12,271 bases of DNA from Cytophagales bacterium (GCA_003500135.1 DNTA01000133.1:1-12271), one strand, 5' to 3'. Shown: positions 1 through 7,900, counted from the first letter of the stretch. Numbers and translations: made by a program. Notes: generated by a model from the sequence alone, not told the origin.

Positions 1-94
1 ATGGTGTGTACTTTACGAGGTGGTTACAAATCTATTACCCAATTTCCTTTAGATCACCTATTTAGGTTATATGCTTTTGTAGTGTATTTGATTT

Positions 95-102
95 TATTTT
101 TG
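95..102 (+). promoter_or_regulatory. Possible Bacteroidota -7 promoter box
   Basis: TATTTTTG fits the Bacteroidota sigma-70 -7 consensus TAnnTTTG exactly. A TTTG that could serve as the -33 box lies at 76-79, 15 bp upstream, somewhat closer than usual. It would start transcription near 108-112, ahead of the operator-like palindrome at 160-173 and the NifX-like gene. The region is very T-rich, so a chance match is quite possible. Confidence 0.3.
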
Positions 103-152
103 GACTATCTGATGAAAAGTTCAATAATCTTTGAAAGAAACCCGTAATGTGC

Positions 153-187
153 AATGTAATGAACTTATGTTCACTTCAACTTGTTTT
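153..187 (+). promoter_or_regulatory. Operator-like palindromic element, copy A
   Basis: A 35-bp block centred on TGAAC-TTAT-GTTCA (160-173). By direct comparison it matches 29 of 35 positions of copy B at 3487-3521 on the opposite strand, flanks included. It lies upstream of the small basic ORF and the NifX-like gene. The 5-bp arms are perfect inverted repeats, as expected for a dimeric repressor or activator site. The binding protein is unknown. The core GAAC-N4-GTTC also resembles Gram-positive LexA boxes. Confidence 0.55.
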
Positions 188-216
188 TCTAGCAGATGAT
201 AGTAATAAAAGCAAAT

Positions 217-387
217 ATGGAACTTTATAGCTCCCAGGAAATGGATCCAATTAAAACAGAAACAAAAACGAGGCAACGGCGTCGGCTTCGACGAAGAAAA
301 AAAAGAAATATATGCCACTATCAGGATAAATCTTTTGAAATGAAGTCCGGACTTTTGAAAAACAGAGATAACAAACCATCAAAATAG
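217..387 (+). CDS. Small Arg/Lys-rich hypothetical protein (leader ORF A)
   Basis: This is a possible 56-residue protein. An upstream ATG at 196 would make it 63 residues, and a later ATG at 241, directly preceded by AGGAA, would give 48. The protein is very basic, with an Arg/Lys run near its middle (RQRRRLRRRKKR), and has no membrane segment. It ends 10 bp before the NifX-like gene, so co-transcription and translational coupling are plausible. It starts about 43 bp after the palindromic element, an arrangement repeated on the other strand by the ORF at 3213-3473. I recognise no family. The composition could also come from purine-rich non-coding DNA, so its status as a gene is uncertain. Confidence 0.35.
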   Translation: MELYSSQEMDPIKTETKTRQRRRLRRRKKRNICHYQDKSFEMKSGLLKNRDNKPSK

Positions 388-397
388 TACAATTATT

Positions 398-745
398 ATG
401 GACAAGAAGCTTGCAATTCCAATTTTAAACAATGATTTCTGCTCACATTTTGGAGAAAGTGAAGCCTTTTTACTAGTTGAAATATCAGACAGCAAGGTGG
501 TCGGAGAGGAATATGTGGAGTCTCCCCCTCACAAACCCGGTGCGTTTCCTCTTTGTCTTAAAAACAAAGGGGTAACCCATGTAGTAGCCGGTGGAGTTGG
601 AAAAAGGGCATTACATCTTTTCAATTCATATGGCATTGAGTCAGTTGCAGGGGTTGGCAATCAATCCATCCGCGAGCTTATTGAACATTTTATTCAAGGC
701 GCTTTGGAAGAAAACATAAATGAATGTCATCATGAGTTGTGTTGA
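398..745 (+). CDS. NifX-like FeMo-cofactor family protein
   Basis: A 115-residue protein with the whole single-domain fold of the dinitrogenase iron-molybdenum cofactor family (NifX/NifB C-terminal type). Landmarks are an opening beta strand (KKLAIPIL), the S-H-F-G motif (CSHFG, 15-19), HKPGAFP (45-51), the VVAGGVG loop (62-68) and the closing helix with G-A-L (101-103). It ends in a Cys/His-rich tail, CHHELC (110-115), that could bind metal. Members carry or store Fe-S or metal clusters in nitrogenase maturation, but stand-alone forms in bacteria without nitrogenase have no settled role. No nif gene is in the window, so nitrogen fixation is not implied. The gene lies between a small basic ORF (10 bp upstream) and a radical SAM gene (138 bp downstream). 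The ATG at 398 gives the expected N-terminus. Confidence 0.87.
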   Translation: MDKKLAIPILNNDFCSHFGESEAFLLVEISDSKVVGEEYVESPPHKPGAFPLCLKNKGVTHVVAGGVGKRALHLFNSYGIESVAGVGNQSIRELIEHFIQGALEENINECHHELC

Positions 746-883
746 GAATAAGTATGAAGCATTTGATATCCTTAAAATTGGATAAGATAATTCAATTTCA
801 ATATGGTTTTTGAGCAATATGGCTTTGTGAAACTTTATAAAATATGATCAATTACCAATTTAATACAACGTAAATCAATTGTA

Positions 884-1822
884 ATGATTGCTTTTGGACC
901 AGTCCCATCAAGAAGGTTTGGCATGAGCCTGGGCATCAATAATATTTCACATGTCAAAGACTGCACCTATTCATGTATTTATTGTCAGTTAGGTAGGACC
1001 AAAGAAAGAAACACCACAAAAAAGACATATTTCCATCCCGAAACAATAGTGGAAGAGGTCAATAATCATTTAAGAAAATTGGATGATAATCATCTACCCG
1101 ACTGCATCACCATCGTGCCTGATGGTGAACCAACCCTAGATCTCCATTTGGCTGAGGAGATCAGGCTATTGAAAAAATTTGAATACCCGGTCGGCGTTGT
1201 CACTAATGCTTCTTTGCTGTTTGACAAAAAAGTAAGAGAAGCGCTTCACCTGACCAATCAGGTTTGTATTAAAGTAGATTCGCTCTGTGAATCAACCTGG
1301 AAGCACATCAACCGACCTGCTCCGGAAATTAACTTTAGGCAATATCTTAATGGGTTAACAACATTTGCCGCTAAGTACCGTGGAAAACTGTTCACCGAAA
1401 CAATGCTTATTGATTCTTTCAATGACAAAGAGGCTGAAATAGAAAAAATTGCTTCTTTCCTGGTTCAATTACAACCACTAAAAGCTTTTCTATTGACCCC
1501 AGTAAGACCGCCATCCGAAAGAATGGTTCGTATTCCCACGGATGAGAAATTACAAAGGGCCCAACACATTTTCAGGCTTCATGGATTAAATACAGAACTA
1601 TTAAAGGAAACAAATGAAAACACGGTTGGCACAACGGGTAATGCATATGAAGATATATTAAATATTTCAGCAGTACACCCTATCAGGGAGGACATGATGA
1701 AGAAAATACTGGAAAAAAATAATTCTGAAAAGTACGTTCTTAATTCTTTGATTGATGAAAAACTTATAAAAGTAGTCAATTATCGAGGCAGTAAGTATTA
1801 TTTGAGATATCATCAATTTTGA
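884..1822 (+). CDS. Radical SAM protein, COG0731 type
   Basis: A 312-residue radical SAM enzyme. The N-terminus GPVPSRRFG is the hallmark of the COG0731 family, followed by the cluster-binding C27-x3-C31-x2-C34 (CTYSCIYC) that holds the [4Fe-4S] cluster and SAM. GEPTL (81-85) is the SAM-binding region. The last 50-60 residues, from about 250, look like a winged-helix domain, as in other bacterial members. The family is related to archaeal wyosine enzymes, but the roughly 310-residue bacterial proteins have no established substrate. The gene follows the NifX-like gene and converges on the SufB-like gene with 7 bp between stop codons. Its neighbours suggest a role in cofactor or Fe-S chemistry, which is inference. 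The ATG at 884 starts exactly where the family begins. Confidence 0.9.
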   Translation: MIAFGPVPSRRFGMSLGINNISHVKDCTYSCIYCQLGRTKERNTTKKTYFHPETIVEEVNNHLRKLDDNHLPDCITIVPDGEPTLDLHLAEEIRLLKKFEYPVGVVTNASLLFDKKVREALHLTNQVCIKVDSLCESTWKHINRPAPEINFRQYLNGLTTFAAKYRGKLFTETMLIDSFNDKEAEIEKIASFLVQLQPLKAFLLTPVRPPSERMVRIPTDEKLQRAQHIFRLHGLNTELLKETNENTVGTTGNAYEDILNISAVHPIREDMMKKILEKNNSEKYVLNSLIDEKLIKVVNYRGSKYYLRYHQF

Positions 1823-1829
1823 CTTTATA

Positions 1830-2930
1830 CTATTTCGCTCCTTCTCCATGACCTGCAATTGAGACAATTTCAGATATAAAGTCATCAATTTCAGGCCCTA
1901 TTCCCGGTACTCCTGAATTTATAAAACCCCTTACGATCATAGATATTGCATCCAATTCACTTATCCCTCTACATCGCAGGTATTCCACCTGTTTGGGTGA
2001 TATTTTACCAATACTTGCTTCATGACTCATCATTGCGTCAGGGTGTAAAGATTTTAGTCCAGGCACTGACGCTATATTACCCAACTGCTTGGATTCAAAA
2101 ACCATTCCCGCACAATCGACGTGTGCTTTACAAGGTGCATTACCAACTAACAATCCCCTTTGAATGATGTCACCACCAGCGCTAACGGCCCTATGGACAA
2201 TCTCAGCGCCTGTATTTTCTGCATTTAAATAAATCACTCCTCCAAGATCAGCAGAAGTAAAAGGATCACTCAAAATAACTGTATGATACTTGGCAGTGGC
2301 ATTTTTCCCCTCAAGCCATGTAATTGGATTGCTAACCAATTTTTTGGCAGACTTCATGATCACATGGTTTGATATCAAGGTGCCATTTTCCTCTACTACT
2401 GCCGCAGATTGATTTTCAGCACATATATTTTCATTCCATTTATGCATCATATGGTGGGTGAAAGTAGCATTTTTTCCGACATGTATTTCAGAGAAGGATA
2501 CATGTCTTGCCTGGTATGCATCCGGCCTGCCTGCGCATCCGGTTATTAAATTTAAAGATGCCCCATCGTCAATAAAAATAATATTGTAAGGTGATTGAGC
2601 TACTACGGGCGATAGCATTAAAAGCGCCGTCTGACATAAATAAGGGATTTTTATTTTTTTATGTACATATATAAAATAACCATTTCTTTTAGTTAGGGAT
2701 TTTTTTGAATCTCCTTTTTTACAAAAATCCATCCATAAAGTCCTCTCCTTTAACCATTTATACTTTTCAAAAGCATATGAAATGGGCCATAATTCCAGCC
2801 CTTCAATCAGTGGATTTGAGAAATAAAGTTGGTCGTCCTGCAATATATATTGCCCTGTGTTAGTGTTTTGAGACGACATTCCGAGTTCTTTGATCAGTTC
2901 ATAATCGATACTCTCAGCAAAGTTTTTCAT
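1830..2930 (-). CDS. SufB/SufD-family Fe-S scaffold protein (SmsB-like)
   Basis: A 366-residue SufB/SufD-family protein. The beta-helix core shows LITGC (128-132), a SEIHVGKNATFT stretch (147-158), the MMHKWNE segment (161-167) and the C-terminal signature MSHEASIGKI, RGIS and MIVRGF (301-336). It is shorter than E. coli SufB (about 495 residues) and resembles the single SufBD-like proteins of archaea and anaerobes, which form a minimal scaffold with a SufC ATPase. Aligned by eye, C273 (HVDCAGM) falls at E. coli SufB Cys405, a residue needed for cluster assembly, so it is SufB-like rather than SufD-like at that site. No SufC, SufS or SufE is in the window. A partner elsewhere, or SufC-independent action, must be assumed. 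The preceding ORF on the same strand resembles a NifX N-terminus. Confidence 0.9.
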   Translation of the reverse strand: MKNFAESIDYELIKELGMSSQNTNTGQYILQDDQLYFSNPLIEGLELWPISYAFEKYKWLKERTLWMDFCKKGDSKKSLTKRNGYFIYVHKKIKIPYLCQTALLMLSPVVAQSPYNIIFIDDGASLNLITGCAGRPDAYQARHVSFSEIHVGKNATFTHHMMHKWNENICAENQSAAVVEENGTLISNHVIMKSAKKLVSNPITWLEGKNATAKYHTVILSDPFTSADLGGVIYLNAENTGAEIVHRAVSAGGDIIQRGLLVGNAPCKAHVDCAGMVFESKQLGNIASVPGLKSLHPDAMMSHEASIGKISPKQVEYLRCRGISELDAISMIVRGFINSGVPGIGPEIDDFISEIVSIAGHGEGAK

Positions 2931-2976
2931 CTGGTACCTATTCTATTTTTATCACTAAATACCCTAACCGTCGAGC

Positions 2977-3093
2977 TCAACAAGGGCGAATTAACAATAT
3001 ATTGTCAATGTTGAAAACCTGTACCAATATACGCTTACTATGTGCTGAAGTGAATTTTTTATCACTATTGATATTGACGACAGCCATATTCAT
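2977..3093 (-). pseudogene. Possible truncated NifX-like gene
   Basis: A 38-codon ORF ending 46 bp before the SufB-like start. Its first 31 residues (MNMAVVNINSDKKFTSAHS and on to VFNID) follow the pattern of a NifX-family N-terminus: Met, hydrophobic strand, K-x-[FIV]-[ST]-SAH, R, then a second strand ending [FV]-x-[IV]-D. The usual HFG is HSK, and the rest of the domain is missing. An in-frame ATG at 3129 gives MRLVIPV, also like a family start, but runs into TAA right before the ATG at 3093. GTACAATT occurs shortly upstream, as it does before the intact NifX-like gene (387-394). A decayed duplicate is my reading. A genuine short peptide gene or a chance ORF are the alternatives. Confidence 0.38.
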
Positions 3094-3212
3094 TTAGACA
3101 AAAAATTGTACCGGGATTACAAGTCTCATTTTTCGTCGTTCATTCCCATCGCAAGGTCAGAATTAAATCTACCTAGTTTAATATCATCGCTAATGAGCAG
3201 CGTTTATGAAGC

Positions 3213-3473
3213 TTATTTACAGCGCTTTTCTCGCTTTATTTTTTTCAATCCAAAAGGCCTGCTCCTCTTCTTTCTTAAATCGAATGGATATTGAATACCA
3301 TTTTCTGACCTATGGTGTTTTTCGGTAATAAGGCTCCCTTTTTCCATTCTTTTTAATCCAGAAGCGTTTATTCTTGATTTATTACCGATGCTATTGCGAT
3401 CTCTCAAAATCCTTTTATGATCAAATCGAATATTTTGTTTGTTGGCGCTCATATCATTACTAAATTGCTTCAT
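3213..3473 (-). CDS. Small basic hypothetical protein (leader ORF B)
   Basis: An 86-residue Lys/Arg-rich protein with no membrane segment and no motif I recognise, beginning MKQFSNDMSANKQN and ending in a basic tail. The frame is open from an ATG at 3515, but that codon lies inside the palindromic element (3501-3514), so I place the start at 3473. It occupies the same place relative to operator copy B as the small ORF at 217-387 does relative to copy A. The two N-termini share only a vague M-x-x-[YF]-S pattern. Its stop is 119 bp before the possible NifX remnant. It could be non-coding, since many reading frames in this AT-rich area yield Lys-rich peptides. Confidence 0.35.
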   Translation of the reverse strand: MKQFSNDMSANKQNIRFDHKRILRDRNSIGNKSRINASGLKRMEKGSLITEKHHRSENGIQYPFDLRKKRSRPFGLKKIKREKRCK

Positions 3474-3486
3474 TCCACCCAATAAT

Positions 3487-3521
3487 AAAACAACTCGAAA
3501 CGAACATATGTTCATTTCATT
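3487..3521 (-). promoter_or_regulatory. Operator-like palindromic element, copy B
   Basis: The counterpart of 153-187 on the other strand, identical at 29 of 35 positions. Its core GAACATATGTTC (3502-3513) is a perfect 12-bp palindrome. It sits upstream of the small basic ORF at 3213-3473 and the SufB-like unit. Conservation extends about 8 bp before and 15 bp after the core, including TTGTTTT. This points to a shared promoter-operator or common ancestry rather than only a protein-binding core. Confidence 0.55.
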
Positions 3522-3847
3522 ATGGATATATATTGTTTGATTTCAAATGTATTAACGCTTTTCATGTAACCTAAAGAACTAAAGGGCCATTCCGCTCTTC
3601 AATTTGAAGATTTAGACAGTTTCGTAGGGATATCAAATTTAACCCTTACCTAACAAACTAAATTTTGAAGACTTTCATCAAGTTTACGTTAGTAACACAG
3701 TTTCGTAATGAACAAATAATTCCAATTTGATTTGCTGGCATTCGAATTTCTTTGAAAAGACGAATTTGATTTTTTTGACTATAAAAATCAATTGAGGCTG
3801 ACCCGAAAATTAACGCAACTTATATGTTCAACAAAATGATTGAAAAC
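3516..3847. other. AT-rich intergenic stretch with short repeats
   Basis: No ORF here is convincing on either strand. It contains a 15-bp near-palindrome TCTTCAATTTGAAGA (3596-3610), two direct copies of ACAGTTTCGTA (3616-3626 and 3697-3707, 81 bp apart), and a partial match to the operator core, AACTTATATGTTCA (3817-3830), in which the half-sites are 2 bp further apart. It separates the operator copy B from the tRNA terminator and probably holds control sequences for the reverse-strand unit. Confidence 0.5.
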
Positions 3848-3877
3848 AAAAAAGCCCCTGGGGCTTAACAGAGGCTT
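3848..3877 (-). terminator. Rho-independent terminator of tRNA-Lys
   Basis: Read on the reverse strand, AAGCCTC pairs with GGGGCTT (7 bp with one G-U pair) around a 12-nt loop and is followed by a T-rich run. It begins just 3 nt after the encoded CCA of the tRNA, so it most likely ends that transcript. Confidence 0.7.
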
Positions 3878-3880
3878 AAG

Positions 3881-3956
3881 TGGTGATTCCGCTGGGGCTC
3901 GAACCCAGGACCCTCTCCTTAAAAGGGAGATGCTCTACCAACTGAGCTACGGAATC
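3881..3956 (-). tRNA. tRNA-Lys (anticodon UUU)
   Basis: A complete 76-nt cloverleaf including a genome-encoded CCA (3881-3883). The acceptor stem GATTCCG/CGGAATC is perfect, the D-stem is GCTC/GAGC, and the anticodon stem TCTCC/GGAGA encloses loop CTTTTAA with anticodon TTT at 3921-3923. The T-stem CTGGG/CCCAG encloses TTCGAGC, and the discriminator base is A. It reads all Lys codons by wobble. It stands alone, with a terminator directly downstream, and marks the edge of the Fe-S/NifX-like region. Confidence 0.97.
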
Positions 3957-3978
3957 AATCGCTTTGGCTTGTTTATTT

Positions 3979-4007
3979 AAAGCCTATTGCGTTAATTGGA
4001 CTGCAAA
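3979..4007 (-). promoter_or_regulatory. Possible promoter of tRNA-Lys
   Basis: On the reverse strand, TTTG (4007-4004) is followed after 17 bp by TAGGCTTT (3986-3979), a partial match to TAnnTTTG. Spacing and distance to the tRNA 5' end (about 22 bp) are reasonable, but two bases of the -7 box deviate. Confidence 0.28.
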
Positions 4008-4018
4008 TTTAGGAGGTT

Positions 4019-4768
4019 ATGTTGAAAAGGCAAAACAAATTTTTGATTTCGTTTCTAACTTTATTTTTTACTTTTACAACACTTTGTTTATCAGAAACTT
4101 ACAAAGAATTAGACAAAGATATTGTGCTTGCCGACTCTTTATTTCAAGCCAGAAAGTACACTCAGTCCTTTGATTTGTATCACGATATACTGCATAAACA
4201 TTCAGCCTACTCCCCCGCCATGTTGATAAAAATGGCATTCATAAAAGAAGGTCTGTCAGACTACCCCAGCGCCCTTTACTATTTGAACCTGTATTATCAG
4301 GTTTCGGCGCAGAAAAAAGTATTGGAAAAAATGGAAAAGTTGGCAGAAACCCATGGCTTATCAGGCTACAACTATGACGATCTTGAATATTTTCAATTCG
4401 TATACAAAAAAAATAAGTGGATAATAGTTACTGCCCTGGCAGCAATTGCCCTTGGCTTAATGGTTTGGACAATAATTGAGAAAAGAAAAACCCAAAAAGT
4501 TAATGGATCGTTGAGCATTTTTGTCGTGGTGTTTTTGACATTGGCTTTCGTTATGCTCAATTTTTCACCTCAAAAACCAAAGGGGATCATACAATCACCG
4601 GTTACTCACATCATGGAGGGGCCTTCTATTGGTGCCGAAGTCATTGACGTGATCAAGGGCGGACACCGGGTCAACATAAATGACCGAAAAGATATCTGGG
4701 TGGAAATTGAATGGAAAAACAATCGGGCGTATGTTCACAAAAATCATCTCAAAGAAGTTCGACTTTGA
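4019..4768 (+). CDS. BatE-like TPR and SH3 membrane protein
   Basis: A 249-residue protein with an N-terminal hydrophobic signal or anchor (7-24), a helical stretch with TPR character (about 35-110), two membrane helices (134-153 and 165-182) and a C-terminal bacterial SH3-type domain (about 188-248, with PVTHIMEGPS and DIWVEIEWKNNRAYVH). This order matches the BatE proteins of Bacteroidota, which sit in the Bat aerotolerance operon next to MoxR and von Willebrand factor A proteins. No bat genes are present, so the name describes architecture only. An AGGAGG at 4011-4016 is a strong Shine-Dalgarno sequence for this phylum, but it lies only 2 nt before the ATG at 4019. A TTG start at 4022 would be better spaced. 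The transporter gene 198 bp downstream is on the same strand. Confidence 0.72.
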   Translation: MLKRQNKFLISFLTLFFTFTTLCLSETYKELDKDIVLADSLFQARKYTQSFDLYHDILHKHSAYSPAMLIKMAFIKEGLSDYPSALYYLNLYYQVSAQKKVLEKMEKLAETHGLSGYNYDDLEYFQFVYKKNKWIIVTALAAIALGLMVWTIIEKRKTQKVNGSLSIFVVVFLTLAFVMLNFSPQKPKGIIQSPVTHIMEGPSIGAEVIDVIKGGHRVNINDRKDIWVEIEWKNNRAYVHKNHLKEVRL

Positions 4769-4966
4769 TGTATTTTAGTGTCTGATTTGTAAAATTTTAT
4801 GCTCGTATTTGTACACTTCAGATTTTTGCTTCCCTTTGTGTCACAATAATTATGTATCCTTATCACCTTTAATCAACAAATAAGGCCTTTAGTAAAAATA
4901 CCATATTTTTTACCTATTTTGGTAAGTGTATTGAGCAATAATAAAGTAGCAGATCAGTAGCGGAAT

Positions 4967-7900
4967 ATGAATGAACAGTTACTCAAAGCGGTAACCCGGC
5001 TATTTGCCATTGTGGCAAAGGAACGTGTCACGGAAGATGAGCGACTAAAAATAGAGGAGTTTCTTACCGAACATGTAGATAAAAGCCAACTCTCGGAATA
5101 CCTGGAAATTTTCGACAGGTATAGCCAAACGCGATTAATGAGTAAAGCGCTGGTACATGCCGGGGAAGATGAACCTGGCGGTATTGATGAGGAAACACAA
5201 GAGTTTGTGATCGACTGGGCTACCATAATGGAGACCTGCAAACTGATCAATCAGGAACAGACCGAATACCAGAAGCTTTTTTTACTGCTCAAGATCATTG
5301 AATTGATACTGGCCGATGAAGAAGTGTCAGAACGACAAAACAATCTCCTTTTTTATATTGCCAAAGCGGTTAAAATTGAAAAAAGATGGGTAGATAAGTT
5401 GATCAACTTCGTGATGGCCATTGATGTACCAGAACTTAGCGACCCAAATGTTTTGATCATAGACGATGGTTCTGAAGAAGACTATTTAAAATGCAAACAC
5501 ATTGAAGTTGAAAACATTACGGGCTTCATCGCTTTTTTATACTTGCCCAACCTTGAAACCTATCTTGTAAAATATCTCGGTATATCACCTGTCAGATTAA
5601 ATGGCATACCGCTTCGAAGTAGAACGGTAACCGTTTTTCCAGCTGGTAGCACCATCAGGGGAGATAAACTGCAGCCAATATTTTACAGTGCGGTAGCCAG
5701 TAAATTTAAAAAATCGGAAGAGGGCGCCAAACTTACCCTTGAAGCCAGGAACATTCACTATACATTTAAAAGCGGCAAAAAAGGTATCCAGGATGTTTAT
5801 TTAAAAGAAACATCGGGCAACCTGATTGGCGTAATGGGCGCCAGTGGATCTGGTAAGTCAACGCTTTTTGACCTTCTGAATACAAAGAGGCGCCCGACAA
5901 GAGGTGAAGTAATACTCAATGGACATAATATTTATAATGAAGAACATGAAATTCAGGGACTGATTGGCCATGTGCCCCAGGATGACCTTTTGATTGAAGA
6001 CCTCACCGTTTACCAGAATCTCTTCTATGCAGCCGAGCTCTGTTTTAAAAATAAAACAAAGGGGGAAATAAAGAACCTCACGAATAAAACATTGCAAAAC
6101 CTCGGATTGCTGGACATACAAAACCTAAAAGTAGGAAGCCCGCTCAATAAGGTAATCAGTGGTGGCCAGAGAAAGCGCCTGAATATTGCTTTGGAATTGA
6201 TCAGAGAGCCTTCTATTATGTTTTTGGACGAACCAACTTCAGGCCTTTCATCCAGGGATTCGGAAAACATAATGGATTTGCTCAAAGAACTGACCCTTAG
6301 GGGAAAAATGGTTTTCGTTATAATCCATCAACCATCTTCCGACATCTTTAAAATGTTTGACAGCCTGATCATTTTGGATGAAAACGGCTATCAAATCTAT
6401 TATGGTGATCCTGTTGCAGCTCCTGTTTATTTTAAGGAAATCAACAATATGGTCAATCGCGACCAGGGGGCATGTATCACTTGTGGTAATGTAAATGTTG
6501 AGCAGGTTTTCAACATCATTGAAACCAGGGTGGTAGATGAATATGGCAGGTTTACCGACAGAAGAAAAATAACACCTAAAGAGTGGAATGAACATTTCAA
6601 AAAGAGGTTCGCGATGCAACCTGCCTCCATTCAACAACCTCAAAAACTACCTCCCACCTCTTTTGAAGTGCCCAATAAAACAAAGCAGTACACTGTGTTT
6701 AGCAAGCGGGACATATTGGCAAAACTAAGCAATCATCAATATTTGCTGATCAACCTACTGGAGGCGCCGGCGCTTGCCTTCCTGTTGTCATATTTTGTTA
6801 AGTATTTTAATACCCAAAGCGAAAATGCCCACTACATTTTCAGGGAAAACATCAATATACCCACCTTTTTCTTTATGAGTGTTATTGTTGCCCTTTTTAT
6901 GGGGTTAACCGTAAGCGCCGAGGAGCTGATAAAAGATCGAAAAATATTGGAGCGTGAGAAATTTCTCAACCTATCAAGGAGTAGTTATCTGGCTGCAAAA
7001 ATATCTGTTCTATTTTTCATATCCATAATTCAAACCCTCCTGTTTGTATGGGTGAGCACACAAATTCTCGAGATACGCGATATCATTTTAAGCTATTGGC
7101 TTACATTGTTCTCCCTTTCGTGCCTGGCCAATATCATCGGCCTTATCATTTCATCTGCATTCAATTCTGCCATTACGGTTTACATCCTTATCCCACTCAT
7201 ATTAATACCACAGCTAATATTCAGTGGGGTGGTTTTCCCTTTTGACAAGTTAAATCCTGAAATTACCCGTCAAGACAAGGTGCCCTGGTTTGGGGAATTA
7301 ATGGCTTCCAGGTGGGGCTTTGAAGCATTGATGGTGAAACAGTTCATGGGCAATGCATATACTGAAAAAACGTATGCTTTTGACCAGCAGATTGCCCAAT
7401 CGGAATATAAGATGACTTATCTGATACCCGAGCTGGAATTGCTTCTGGAAGAAAGTGCAGCCGCTTTTTATTATGGTGAGGGCAAAATTAAAGTAGGACA
7501 ACACCTAAGGGTAATAAGAAATGAAATTCAAAATGAGCTCGAATTGATCGGTCAGGATAAATACACACTGCTCGACAAACTCACCGAGGCGAAATTTGAT
7601 TCAGCCATTTATAAAAATACATGGCAATTCCTCGAAGTACTCCGGAAAATGTATATCAATAAATATCAGAAAGCGCTCTATAAAAGGGATTCGATGATGA
7701 TTGCCTGGGAGGTGGATGAAGGACAAGAGCAACTTCTTAGCCTGAAAAACAGGCACACCAATGCGCGCCTGGAGGAATTGGCCAAAAATGTGATTACACG
7801 CGACAGGATCATGGAAGGTGAAAATACACTTATCAGAAAGATATTCCCCATATATTTTCCCGCCGAAAACCAAAGCGGAATGCTTGATTTCACCTCACAT

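Noticed and set aside
1..147. Open frame from the window edge encoding 48 hydrophobic-leaning residues
   Set aside because: It has no recognisable motif, contains the best promoter-like box of the area, and cannot be judged without sequence to the left.
398..745. Evidence for nitrogen fixation
   Set aside because: Only a NifX-like family member is present. Stand-alone members are widespread in non-fixers, and no nifHDK or nifB is seen.
3881..3956. Attachment-site repeat of the tRNA 3' end within the window
   Set aside because: No second copy of the T-arm or acceptor segment was found anywhere else in the window.
4910..4925. TTACC/GGTAA hairpin before the transporter gene
   Set aside because: The 5-bp A-T-containing stem has no following T-run, so neither a terminator nor a clear operator can be supported.
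6248..6643. 131-residue reverse-strand open frame inside the transporter gene
   Set aside because: It is antisense to the conserved ATPase region, whose own frame clearly carries the Walker B and H-loop motifs.
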